Positions 44,967 through 54,180 of a stretch of DNA of 64,000 nt are shown here, piece after piece (position 1 is the stretch's first letter; every line of letters starts with the position of its first letter). The stretch lies in the NCBI GenBank assembly GCA_014323835.1, contig JACONH010000003.1, positions 1 to 64,000 of the forward strand, in the 5' to 3' direction. The position numbers and the translations under genes were made by a program. The stretch is from Alphaproteobacteria bacterium GM202ARS2. Lineage in GTDB: Bacteria > Pseudomonadota > Alphaproteobacteria > GM7ARS4. Under the pieces are notes generated by a model that did not search any database, was not told the origin of the DNA, and was given only the letters and a program-made list of their open reading frames with translations.

Positions 44967-46747
44967 TGGAGCAACACGAAACCATTTTGCGCGGACTGGG
45001 CGTCTCGACAGGCATCGCCATAGGCCCCATAACCGTGCAAGCCAACGATGTGCCGACAATTCCAGAAACAGCCATCGGCGACACAAAGGTCAAAAAGGAA
45101 TGCGCCCGCCTACAAGAAGCACTGGCACGCACCCGCCATACCCTAAAGGATTTGAAAAGCAAAACCTCAGGTCTTCGAGCGAATCTCTCTTCCGCCCAAT
45201 CGATTTCCCGCGAGATTAACCTCCTCTTGGATGCGCACCTGCACATGCTCGAGCCTTCGTCGCGTCTGGTGCGCACGATGCAACACCATATTGAAGGCGA
45301 CAAGATGAATGCTCTATGGGCGGTTGCCCAAGCCGTCGAGACGCTGGCGAATCAGTTTCAGGCGATGGACGACCCCTACCTTGCTGCCCGTGCTGGCGAT
45401 GTGCGCGAGCTGGGCTCACGGGTTCTGCGCAGCTTTAACGGCGAGACAGCCCTCAGCCATAAATACCCCAGCGGTCATATCATTCTTGCCGATGATTTTA
45501 CGCCAGCAGACACTGTTTTGCTTGATCCTGCCCATGTGCTTGCCATAGCCACTGCCAGCGGCGGCAGAGAAAGCCACACCGCTATCATGGCACGTGCCAT
45601 GAACATTCCTGCCGTTCTTGGTGCGCCCGACCTTGCGACACAGAGCTACCCCAGCGGCACCCCTGCTATTCTCGATGGCTCGGAGGGAATTATTATCCTT
45701 AATCCTCGCCCCGATACGCTCAAAATTTATCAACAGAAAAGAGCCTCCGCCCAACAGCAACAACGCCAATTCTCACAGCTGCGGGACAAACAAGCCAAAA
45801 CCACCGACGAGCAAAAAATCACGCTCCTTGCCAACATCGAATTGCCCCGAGAATGTGCCCACGTCCTCGATAATGGCGCCGAAGGGGTCGGGCTCCTGCG
45901 CAGCGAATTCATCTACATGAACCGAGACGACCTGCCCGACGAAAACGAACAATACCTTTTTTATCGAGACATCATCGAAAAAATGGATAAACGCCCCGTG
46001 ACCATCCGCACCCTCGATGTGGGCGGCGAAAAGCTGGCGACATCCATGGGCGATATGCTCAACGAGAAAGGCGAAAATCCTGCTCTTGGTCTGCGTGCCA
46101 TTCGTTTTGCCCTGAAGTTTCCGCACATTTTCCGCGTGCAGCTGGCGGCTATCCTACGTGCCTGCCAACACGGACAAGGACGTATCTTGCTGCCGATGAT
46201 TTCCTGCGCGCAAGAAATCATCGAGGCACGCTCGATTCTTGCCGATGTCGCCGCCGAACTGAAAGAGCGCGGCGAAAAAATCAACGAGCCCCTGCCCTCT
46301 ATCGGTATCATGATTGAGACTCCCGCCGCCGCCCTTGCCGCCAACAATATAGCTCACCTGTGCGATTTTTTCTCGATTGGCACCAACGACCTGACAATGT
46401 ATGCCCTTGCCATCGACCGCGGCAACGAAGAAGTCGCCCACCTATATACGCCGCTCAATCCTGCGGTGCTGCATCTGATTCACCTTGCTAGCCTTGCTGC
46501 GCACAAACACGCCATTCCCCTTGTGGTCTGCGGCGAGATTGCCGCTGACCCCTTTTATACGGCTCTTTTGATTGGCTTAGGGGCACACGAGCTCTCCATG
46601 AGCCCGGGGGCAGTGCCAAAAGTCAAAAACCGTATTCTCTCCATTAACGCCAAAGGCGCCCACGACCTCGCCCAACGCGCCCTCAAAGCGCGGGATGACG
46701 AACAAATCAATGGCATGATGGAAGCCTTTCATGCTAAAGAAAAATAA
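44966..46747 (+). CDS. ptsI: PTS Enzyme I (phosphoenolpyruvate-protein phosphotransferase)
   Basis: 593 residues without a GAF domain, so PtsI-type rather than PtsP. The phospho-His is H204 in GGRESHTAIMARAM; PEP-binding parts include GVGLLRSEF(I)YM, RTLDVGGEKL, FSIGTNDLTMY and ALLIGLGAHELSMSP. It transfers phosphate from PEP to HPr. Confidence 0.93.
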   Translation: MEQHETILRGLGVSTGIAIGPITVQANDVPTIPETAIGDTKVKKECARLQEALARTRHTLKDLKSKTSGLRANLSSAQSISREINLLLDAHLHMLEPSSRLVRTMQHHIEGDKMNALWAVAQAVETLANQFQAMDDPYLAARAGDVRELGSRVLRSFNGETALSHKYPSGHIILADDFTPADTVLLDPAHVLAIATASGGRESHTAIMARAMNIPAVLGAPDLATQSYPSGTPAILDGSEGIIILNPRPDTLKIYQQKRASAQQQQRQFSQLRDKQAKTTDEQKITLLANIELPRECAHVLDNGAEGVGLLRSEFIYMNRDDLPDENEQYLFYRDIIEKMDKRPVTIRTLDVGGEKLATSMGDMLNEKGENPALGLRAIRFALKFPHIFRVQLAAILRACQHGQGRILLPMISCAQEIIEARSILADVAAELKERGEKINEPLPSIGIMIETPAAALAANNIAHLCDFFSIGTNDLTMYALAIDRGNEEVAHLYTPLNPAVLHLIHLASLAAHKHAIPLVVCGEIAADPFYTALLIGLGAHELSMSPGAVPKVKNRILSINAKGAHDLAQRALKARDDEQINGMMEAFHAKEK

Positions 46748-46784
46748 ACCTTAACCCCACACAAACCTACCGACGAGAAAACCT

Positions 46785-48092
46785 ATGAGCACCCATAAAC
46801 CCAACGAAACCCAAACCTATAAAGTTGCCGACATTTCTCTTGCCGACTGGGGCAGAAAAGAAATCAGCATCGCCGAAAGCGAAATGCCCGGCCTCATGAG
46901 CCTGCGCGACCAGTACCGCGACAAAAAACCCCTGCAAGGGGCGCGCATCACCGGCTGCTTGCACATGACCATTCAGACCGCCGTTCTCATCGAGACCCTC
47001 GTCGACCTAGGCGCACAGGTGCGCTGGAGCTCCTGCAACATCTTCTCGACACAAGACCACGCCGCCGCCGCCATCGCCGTGCAAGGCATACCCGTCTTCG
47101 CTTGGAAAGGCGAAAGCGAAGAAGAATACTGGACATGTATCGATAAAACCCTCAAGGGAGACGGCTGGCAACCCAACATGCTCCTCGATGACGGCGGCGA
47201 CCTGACACAATACATCCACAACAAACACCCCGATATGCTCGCCGACATCAAGGGCCTGTCAGAAGAAACAACAACAGGAGTCATGCGACTCTACGAAATG
47301 CAAGAACAAGGCACCCTCAAAATGCCCGCCTTCGACGTCAACAACAGTGTTACAAAGTCCAAATTTGATAACATCTACGGATGCCGAGAAAGCCTCGTCG
47401 ACGGTATCAAAAGAGCCACAGACGTTATGCTCGGCGGAAAAAGCGCCGTCATCTGCGGCTACGGCGACGTCGGTAAAGGATGTGCCGAATCCCTACGAGG
47501 ACAAGGGGCACGCGTGCATATCACAGAAATCGACCCCATTTGCGCCCTGCAAGCCGCCATGGACGGATTCCCCGTCGTTACCCTCGATGATATCGCACCC
47601 CATGGCGACATTTTTGTCACCGCAACCGGCAACAAAGATGTCGTTACCATCGAACACATGCGCAAAATGAAAGACCGCGCTATTCTGTGCAACATTGGCC
47701 ACTTCGATAGCGAAATCCAAGTGGAAGCCATGCGCAATCTGACGTGGACGCCGATTAAACCACAAGTGGACGAAGTCACGTTTTCCGATGGCAAACGCCT
47801 TATTCTGCTTGCGGAAGGACGTCTGGTCAATCTTGGCTGTGCCACCGGGCACCCCAGTTTTGTCATGAGCGCCTCCTTCTCCAATCAAGTGCTCGCCCAA
47901 ATCGAGCTGTGGCAGAACCACGCCCAATACGACAACAAAGTCTACGTTCTGCCCCGCCACCTCGATGAACACGTAGCCCGCCTTCACCTCGATAAAGTCA
48001 ACGCCAAACTGACCCCCTTGACACAAGAACAAGCCGACTACATCGGCGTCAAAGTCGATGGCCCCTACAAATCCGACTCGTATCGCTACTAA
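46785..48092 (+). CDS. ahcY: Adenosylhomocysteinase
   Basis: 435 residues. Hydrolyses S-adenosylhomocysteine. [53 protein letters not shown], the NAD-binding [17 protein letters not shown], and the terminal KxxxYRY (YKSDSYRY). Adjacency to the PTS phospho-relay genes is conserved in alphaproteobacteria. It abuts the convergent reductase gene with no gap. Confidence 0.96.
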   Translation: MSTHKPNETQTYKVADISLADWGRKEISIAESEMPGLMSLRDQYRDKKPLQGARITGCLHMTIQTAVLIETLVDLGAQVRWSSCNIFSTQDHAAAAIAVQGIPVFAWKGESEEEYWTCIDKTLKGDGWQPNMLLDDGGDLTQYIHNKHPDMLADIKGLSEETTTGVMRLYEMQEQGTLKMPAFDVNNSVTKSKFDNIYGCRESLVDGIKRATDVMLGGKSAVICGYGDVGKGCAESLRGQGARVHITEIDPICALQAAMDGFPVVTLDDIAPHGDIFVTATGNKDVVTIEHMRKMKDRAILCNIGHFDSEIQVEAMRNLTWTPIKPQVDEVTFSDGKRLILLAEGRLVNLGCATGHPSFVMSASFSNQVLAQIELWQNHAQYDNKVYVLPRHLDEHVARLHLDKVNAKLTPLTQEQADYIGVKVDGPYKSDSYRY

Positions 48093-49121
48093 TCAGCGCG
48101 CTTGTTTCTCCTTGTAAGTTTTCGGATCCCCCTTAGCGGTCGAATACTGAAAACGCGGGGCTTTGCCCGCGTGCAACAAACGATAGATTTGCTGAGCCGC
48201 CAGAGACGCCTCCGAGAAGCCACATAAAATCAAATTAAGCTTGTTGTCATACCCCGCACTATCACCAACCGCAAACACACGTGCCTTCGATGTCGCCATC
48301 GTTGTCGGCTCAACCCACACATCGTTGTCTTTAAGAGCTAACCCCCAATCCCGCACAGGGCCCAACTGCGACACCAAACCAAAAAACGCCAAAACATAAT
48401 CCGCATCAAGTGACTTTGTGTCACCTTTTAACGTCTTGACGCCAACACGTTTGAGCGTGCCGTCTTTGTCACCGTCCAAAGACTCCAACATGTAAGGAGT
48501 CACCAACGTAAGTTTTTTTCTGTCATGCAAGTCATGCAGTTTTTTCACCATAGCAGGAGTCGCACGAAACTTGTCTCGGCGATGCACCACGTAAACATCT
48601 GCCTTGTCCGCCAAAGCACAAGCCCAATCCACAGCCGAGTCACCCCCACCACATATCACGACTTTTTTGCCGACAAAACGGGCGGGGTCGGTGACACGAT
48701 AAAAGACACTTTTATCCTCGAACACCGCCAAATTGGAGATAGGCGGTTTGTTCGGCACAAAAGCCCCGCCGCCCACTGCCAGAATGACGGCTTTGAACGC
48801 CATCTCTTTGCCTGCCTCATCGCCCAATACCAGATAGTCGTCTTGCCCCCTAAGGGACACAATCCGCCGTTGTAAATGATAGGTCGGCTCGAAAGGGGCT
48901 GCTTGCTCCTGCAAACGAGACACCAGCACCGACGCTTCAATGTGGGGATAGCCCGGAATATCATAAATTGGCTTGTGCGGATACAAAGCCGCACACTGTC
49001 CACCCACCTCTTCCAGCGAGTCAAAGACATGGCAACGTAAATCCAACTGCCCACAAGCAAAAACCGTAAACAAACCGACGGGACCCGCCCCAATAATCGC
49101 AATATCATTCACCTGAGCCAT
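48093..49121 (-). CDS. Ferredoxin/flavodoxin-NADP+ reductase, thioredoxin-reductase-like type
   Basis: 342 residues. FAD motif IIGAGPVGLFTVFACG, VGGQCAALYPHKPIYDIPGYP, NAD(P) motif VVICGGGDSAVDWA followed by VVHRRDKFRA, and VFAVGDSAGYDNKLNLI. The redox CxxC of thioredoxin reductase is absent, and the AALYPxKxIYDIPGYP wording is that of type-2 ferredoxin-NADP reductases. Stop codon is immediately next to the ahcY stop. Confidence 0.88.
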   Translation of the reverse strand: MAQVNDIAIIGAGPVGLFTVFACGQLDLRCHVFDSLEEVGGQCAALYPHKPIYDIPGYPHIEASVLVSRLQEQAAPFEPTYHLQRRIVSLRGQDDYLVLGDEAGKEMAFKAVILAVGGGAFVPNKPPISNLAVFEDKSVFYRVTDPARFVGKKVVICGGGDSAVDWACALADKADVYVVHRRDKFRATPAMVKKLHDLHDRKKLTLVTPYMLESLDGDKDGTLKRVGVKTLKGDTKSLDADYVLAFFGLVSQLGPVRDWGLALKDNDVWVEPTTMATSKARVFAVGDSAGYDNKLNLILCGFSEASLAAQQIYRLLHAGKAPRFQYSTAKGDPKTYKEKQAR

Positions 49122-49268
49122 GGTTGCTTCCCCATTAAAAATAAGGACATTAAAGAAAGAGTATCCACATATCTAAGCCCAACCGCTCGGCAGAACAGAG
49201 CCTTCTTTATTTTTATGGTGCTGTCGAGTATAACGCAGTAACACGCCCGCACAAAACAAGAATCGACA

Positions 49269-51566
49269 ATGATGAAGCCTTTTTATCCTCTTTTTGCTTT
49301 AGCCCTGACTGCCTGTGGCGGTGGTGGCGGCGGTGCGGGCGGCGGCTCACAAACCCCCGTTCCTTTCACGTTTAATATTCCCGCCTTTTCTTCTGCTCCC
49401 CCCAACGATGCCGCCTACAGCACACAAACCCTTCCCATACCCAACGATATGGAGGCTATCACGCAAGTGGAATACGGGAACACCTCGCACCTGGCAACCA
49501 TTAAGGCAGATGCTGCCTATCGACAAGGACTAAGCGGTAAAGGGATAACCCTCGGTATGCTCGACCGTCCCATCCAGCTCGACCATCCCGAATTCTGTCA
49601 TAGCGAAGAGAATGAGTTCAGCCTCGATGATAACTGCGACAAAGCCATCAACTACGACCACAGAAGTCTTTTTGACAACACCGACGGTTTCGATGCCAGT
49701 ATAAGCCATGGCACGGCGGTCGCGTCCGTTATGACGGGTGCCTACAACCGCGCCGCCACCAGCACTAGTCCCGGCGGCGGCATGATGGGAGTCGCCTACA
49801 ACGCCAACTTGATTGTTTTCGGTATCAGAATCAACGTAGCCACCCAAGTAGAAAGCCAGCAAGACCCGCCCCCAGACCCCATAAATCCCATAGATGAGTT
49901 ACGAAAACAAAACAATGATTTGGCATTCATTTATTCTGCCGTTAATCGCATCGGCGTCGACGTTGTGAATGCCAGTTTCGGTATTCTCTTTTCTGCCCAC
50001 GAATACACAAAGCGCGACTTAGAAACCCACTATTCCCTTGCTCTTTCTGCCTTTAGTAGCAACAGACGCACTGTTTACGTCTATGCCGCCGGCAACTCTA
50101 ACAAGGAGAGCCCCAGCGTTACCGCTGCCTTCCCGGCGTATTTTCCCGCTATGCAAGACAGAGTGCTTGTGGTGGTCAATGATACCGTCGGACAAACTAA
50201 CGACCAATCGAATAAGTGTGGCGTCGCCAAAGATTTCTGTCTGGCTGCCCCCGGGGTTGCCGTCCGCACCGCCGCCAATAACGATGGCTATCAAGATGCC
50301 AACGGCACATCTTTTGCTGCCCCGCAGGTCACCGGGGCGATGGGCTTGCTTCTCGAGGGCTTTGCCAGCCAGAATATGACTCCGCAACAAGCCCGAACCC
50401 GCCTCCTCGACACCGCCGATAAAACATTCTCGACCTATGATGAAGACCTGCACGGACAAGGGCGACTCGATATCGAAGCCGCCCTACAACCTACAGGCAT
50501 GTCCTCCCTACGCACCGCCAACGGTACCCCCAACGGCAACGCCCTTCCCCTACTCAGTAGCACGTTGACCCTACCCGCACCCTTCGGCGATGCCCTCCAG
50601 CATAGCGGACATCACTTGACGTTTTTCGACTCCCTCGATACCGCCTTCCTAACACCCCTCAGCCACCATATCCGTAGCCGTTTTACCTCTACCCTCGATA
50701 CGATTCTCGCGACCACCACCACCGACTCAATTGTTTCACGAGAAACAATTGCAGCAAAAAAATCGAATGTTTCACGTGAAACAATTTCAGCTGAAAATTC
50801 GCCCAACAATTGGAATGTTTCACGTGAAACAATTGCATCTGCCGTTACGGGCAACCCTTATTTTACTTTACTCAATCAGCGTAGTTTCAATCATTCGTTG
50901 TCGACCCCGCACAAAGCCTTCAACATGGTGTTCAGTGCGGTTGCCCCTTCTGGCGACAACCAACAGAACAACCAGTGGGGCGTTGCTCTACGCACCAAGT
51001 TGACCCCAGCCATTACGGCTGATATGGGCTATGCTGACGAAGGCAATCAGCTGCTTTCTGGCTATGGTCGCGCTGGCTTTGCCTTTCAGCCGCGCCATAC
51101 GCTCTATAGCAACATCGATGGCCGTTATAGCTTAGGGGCGCGCACGGATTTATGGCTACGTGCCTTTATGAGTCACAGCCGCGCTGCCCCACAACCGCAC
51201 AGCCTTATTCGGGGGCTTACCCCCATTCTCAGCACGGCTTTCGATGTCCGTTTGACGCACCATAAGGTGCTTACCGACAACGACAAGATTTCCTTGCACG
51301 TCAAACAGCCTCTCAAAGTCGAAGACGGTGCCATGACACTGCATTACGCCACATGGCGCGACGCCAGCCAGTTGCTTTATGGCAGGCAGACGTTGTCCTT
51401 AACGCCGACATCCCGCGCCTTGCATTTTGGTGTCAACTATGCCACACCCTTACCTATGACCCGCAGTCACCTGACCCTTACGTCTGCCTATATCGTAAGC
51501 CCCAACCATAGCCAACGGAGTCAAAACGAATGGCTGGGCGCGCTGCAGCTTTACGTCCCCTTCTAA
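49269..51566 (+). CDS. NalP/SphB1-like lipoprotein subtilase with C-terminal barrel-like region (1 of 3)
   Basis: 765 residues. Signal peptide with lipobox ALTAC (Cys16) and a Gly-rich linker. S8 subtilase domain about 65-410: Asp99 in GMLDRPIQLDHPEF, His147 in SHGTAVAS, Ser348 in GTSFAAPQVTGA, all present; CGVAKDFCLAAPG holds a likely disulfide. After GQGRLDIEAALQPTGM a linker (~410-530) contains three VSRETI peptides encoded by parS-like palindromes. The last ~230 residues alternate like outer-membrane strands and end in F. By analogy with Neisseria NalP and Bordetella SphB1 it should be a surface protease that processes other surface proteins. First gene of a tight operon; no strong promoter seen in the 147-nt gap upstream. 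Confidence 0.85.
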   Translation: MMKPFYPLFALALTACGGGGGGAGGGSQTPVPFTFNIPAFSSAPPNDAAYSTQTLPIPNDMEAITQVEYGNTSHLATIKADAAYRQGLSGKGITLGMLDRPIQLDHPEFCHSEENEFSLDDNCDKAINYDHRSLFDNTDGFDASISHGTAVASVMTGAYNRAATSTSPGGGMMGVAYNANLIVFGIRINVATQVESQQDPPPDPINPIDELRKQNNDLAFIYSAVNRIGVDVVNASFGILFSAHEYTKRDLETHYSLALSAFSSNRRTVYVYAAGNSNKESPSVTAAFPAYFPAMQDRVLVVVNDTVGQTNDQSNKCGVAKDFCLAAPGVAVRTAANNDGYQDANGTSFAAPQVTGAMGLLLEGFASQNMTPQQARTRLLDTADKTFSTYDEDLHGQGRLDIEAALQPTGMSSLRTANGTPNGNALPLLSSTLTLPAPFGDALQHSGHHLTFFDSLDTAFLTPLSHHIRSRFTSTLDTILATTTTDSIVSRETIAAKKSNVSRETISAENSPNNWNVSRETIASAVTGNPYFTLLNQRSFNHSLSTPHKAFNMVFSAVAPSGDNQQNNQWGVALRTKLTPAITADMGYADEGNQLLSGYGRAGFAFQPRHTLYSNIDGRYSLGARTDLWLRAFMSHSRAAPQPHSLIRGLTPILSTAFDVRLTHHKVLTDNDKISLHVKQPLKVEDGAMTLHYATWRDASQLLYGRQTLSLTPTSRALHFGVNYATPLPMTRSHLTLTSAYIVSPNHSQRSQNEWLGALQLYVPF
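50732..50747. promoter_or_regulatory. parS: parS-like site inside subtilase gene 1, one mismatch
   Basis: TGTTTCACGAGAAACA, same variant as at 17256. Read in frame it encodes VSRET. Confidence 0.7.
50768..50783. promoter_or_regulatory. parS: parS site inside subtilase gene 1, perfect
   Basis: TGTTTCACGTGAAACA, exact consensus, 36 nt after the previous site and in the same frame (NVSRET). Confidence 0.82.
50816..50831. promoter_or_regulatory. parS: parS site inside subtilase gene 1, perfect
   Basis: TGTTTCACGTGAAACA, exact consensus, 48 nt after the previous site, same frame (NVSRET). Confidence 0.82.
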
Positions 51567-51579
51567 CACCTATCTGTTC

Positions 51580-54180
51580 ATGCTTGTTCGTTCTTTCTTG
51601 TTGTTGTGTGGACTCACCCTAACAGCATGTGGCGGCGGTGGCGGCGGCGGTGGCAGTAGCGGGATGGATGACCGTCTCTCTAACATGAATGGCAACGGGG
51701 AGAATAATAACCCTACCGCCAACCCTGACATGAATGGCAACGAGGAGAATCCTGTCCCTCTCGTCAACTCGAACAGCAACGACGTGACACCACGCACTGT
51801 CAGCCTAGACAACTTGGCGGCTTTTGAGCATAGAAGGCAACAGACAACAGCACCCAACGGTAACCCGAAGCAGAACCGATTGCCCCTTTCCGCCAACGCG
51901 CTAGCCTCAGTTGGCGAATACAGACGTAGCCCCCATTTAAGCACCATTGGTGCCGATGCTGCCTATCGCATGGACTTGAGCGGACAAGGCATAACCCTCG
52001 GCATTCTTGGGCGCGGCATGGATCTGAGTCACCCTGAATTTTACAATAAAGTTATCACCTACGACCAAAGCACCCTTTACGGCGGCAGTGACGGCTATGA
52101 CAGCGACGAAGACCATACGACTCTCGTCGCATCCTTTATAGCGGGTGCCTATAACGGCCCGACCCTGAGCGGTGTGGGCGGCGGCATGATGGGAGTCGCC
52201 TACAACGCCAACATCGACCTTATTGCCCGACCGGTAGGGGGCTATACCGATAGCACCTTCGCACAAATCTATGGCTATTTCAACGCTCGCCAAACCCCCG
52301 TTATCAACATCAGCTCAGGGCTATCCAATACCATTAACCGAATCCCGTTCTTCTGCTCCAATGTTCCAGACCTGACGACAAACACAATTAGCCGAGAACC
52401 ATTTACGTGTTCCGATGATAATCTCAAAAATGTCCGCATAACCGACCCAAATCTTTCTGATTTGATTCGAAAGGCTAGAGAGATAAATAATGCCAATAAC
52501 AACAGGGACATAAACTTTCAATTACGCTATACGCCACAAATTAACGCGACCGATGAGAATGGCAATCCAACCATCGCCGCTGACGACTTAGAAGACTTAA
52601 CCGCCTTCGTTAATCAAAACTTCCCCGATGTCATCCAAGCCCTACGTGACAACACGGAAAGCGTTTTTGTTTATGCTGCCGGCAACGGTGACAATAGAGA
52701 GAATAGCCTAAATCCAACCGCACAGCATCCGAGTCTGTCATCCTCCTTGCCGGTGCTTGTGCCTGAACTGCAAGACCGATTCCTCGTTGTCGTCAATGCC
52801 GACACCAATGGCATCGATTCAGGCTCGCACCGTTGTGGCGTTACAAAAGCCTTCTGTCTCGGTGCCCCCGGTGAAGACATTCTCGGGGCAACCAACATTC
52901 TCGAATCAGACAACGACAGAGAATATCGCTCAGTCAGTGGCACATCTTTTTCTGCTCCGCTTGTCACAGGAGCGATAGGCTTGCTCCTCGAGCACTTCGC
53001 CAGCCAAAGCATGACATCCCGCCAAATCGCCGTGCGCCTGCTTGCCACCGCCAACAAAAACTTTGCCTCCTACAACGAAAACGAAGTGGGACAAGGTATC
53101 CTCGATATCGAAGCAGCCCTACAACCCACAGGCATGACGTCCCTACGCACCGCTACCCCCAACGGCAACGGCAACGCGCTCTCCCTCAGTAGAAGCACCC
53201 TCACCCTACCCGCACCCTTCGGCGATGCCCTCCAACATAGCGGACACACCCTTACCTTTTTTGATTCCCTCGATACCGCCTTCCTAACGCCCCTCAACCA
53301 CCATCTCCGTAGCGGTTTTACCTCCACTTTCGATACCTTCACCAGCATCGACTCGACTGTTTCGCGCGAAACAATTGCAGCTAAAAATTCAAATGTTTCA
53401 CGAGAAACAATTTTACCAAAAAACTCGAATGTTTCACGTGAAACATCTTTATCTGCCGACGCTTCTAACCCCTATTTTTCTTTACTCAACCAGCGTAGTT
53501 TCAATCATTCGTTGTCGACAGGTAACAAAGCCGTCAACATGGTGTTCAGTGCGGTTGCGCCTTCTGCGGGCAATCAGCAACAAAGCCAATGGAGTGTGGC
53601 GTTACGCTACAAGGCGAGTCCTCACACTACCGCCACCTTCGGCTATGCTGACGAAGGCAATCAGCTGCTTTCTGGTTATGGTCGTCATGGCTTTGCCTTT
53701 CAGCCGCGCCATACGCTTTATGGTCATATAGCGAGTGCCTATCGTATCACGCCCCGCGCCGACATAGCACTGCGGGCGTTTACGAGTCATAGCCGTGCCG
53801 CGCCGCAGCCCAACAGCCTTATCCGCCAGCTCACGCCCATCCTCAGCACCGCCTTCGACATACGTCTCACCCATAGGGACACCTTCACCCCACAAGACCG
53901 CCTCAGTCTGCAACTGAAGCAACCCCTCAAAGTCGAAGACGGTAAAATGGTGTTACACTATGCCCGCTGGCGTAACGCGACCCGCATGCTTTATCAGTCA
54001 CAGACCCTGTCGTTGACGCCCTCGTCCCGCTCGTTACATGTGACGATGCACTATGAAACCCCGATACCGATGACCACAGGGACGCTGTCCTTATCGGCGG
54101 CGTATCTCTCCAACCCCAACCATAGCCGTTATGAAGCCAACGCGTGGCTCGGGCTTTTGCGTTTCCATGTTCCGCTCTAG
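51580..54180 (+). CDS. NalP/SphB1-like lipoprotein subtilase paralogue with degraded catalytic Asp (2 of 3)
   Basis: 866 residues. Lipobox LTLTAC (Cys17) and eight Gly, then a disordered Asn-rich stretch. The S8 domain (about 115-515) keeps Ser456 in GTSFSAPLVTGA and His179, but the Asp loop reads GILGRGMDLSHPEF with Gly144 where gene 1 has Asp99, and the His loop reads DHTTLVAS instead of SHGTAVAS. So proteolysis is doubtful. It carries an insertion of about 100 residues (roughly 240-350) relative to gene 1. From GDALQHSGH to the C-terminus it is very similar to gene 1, indicating a recent duplication. Three parS-like palindromes encode VSRET in the linker. Starts 13 nt after gene 1. Confidence 0.85.
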   Translation: MLVRSFLLLCGLTLTACGGGGGGGGSSGMDDRLSNMNGNGENNNPTANPDMNGNEENPVPLVNSNSNDVTPRTVSLDNLAAFEHRRQQTTAPNGNPKQNRLPLSANALASVGEYRRSPHLSTIGADAAYRMDLSGQGITLGILGRGMDLSHPEFYNKVITYDQSTLYGGSDGYDSDEDHTTLVASFIAGAYNGPTLSGVGGGMMGVAYNANIDLIARPVGGYTDSTFAQIYGYFNARQTPVINISSGLSNTINRIPFFCSNVPDLTTNTISREPFTCSDDNLKNVRITDPNLSDLIRKAREINNANNNRDINFQLRYTPQINATDENGNPTIAADDLEDLTAFVNQNFPDVIQALRDNTESVFVYAAGNGDNRENSLNPTAQHPSLSSSLPVLVPELQDRFLVVVNADTNGIDSGSHRCGVTKAFCLGAPGEDILGATNILESDNDREYRSVSGTSFSAPLVTGAIGLLLEHFASQSMTSRQIAVRLLATANKNFASYNENEVGQGILDIEAALQPTGMTSLRTATPNGNGNALSLSRSTLTLPAPFGDALQHSGHTLTFFDSLDTAFLTPLNHHLRSGFTSTFDTFTSIDSTVSRETIAAKNSNVSRETILPKNSNVSRETSLSADASNPYFSLLNQRSFNHSLSTGNKAVNMVFSAVAPSAGNQQQSQWSVALRYKASPHTTATFGYADEGNQLLSGYGRHGFAFQPRHTLYGHIASAYRITPRADIALRAFTSHSRAAPQPNSLIRQLTPILSTAFDIRLTHRDTFTPQDRLSLQLKQPLKVEDGKMVLHYARWRNATRMLYQSQTLSLTPSSRSLHVTMHYETPIPMTTGTLSLSAAYLSNPNHSRYEANAWLGLLRFHVPL
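53358..53373. promoter_or_regulatory. parS: parS-like palindrome inside subtilase gene 2, two mismatches
   Basis: TGTTTCGCGCGAAACA: still a perfect palindrome, with the two changes symmetric about the centre (CACGTG to CGCGCG). Encodes VSRET in frame. Confidence 0.55.
53394..53409. promoter_or_regulatory. parS: parS-like site inside subtilase gene 2, one mismatch
   Basis: TGTTTCACGAGAAACA, 36 nt after the previous site, same frame (NVSRET). Confidence 0.7.
53430..53445. promoter_or_regulatory. parS: parS site inside subtilase gene 2, perfect
   Basis: TGTTTCACGTGAAACA, exact consensus, 36 nt after the previous site, same frame (NVSRET). Confidence 0.82.
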
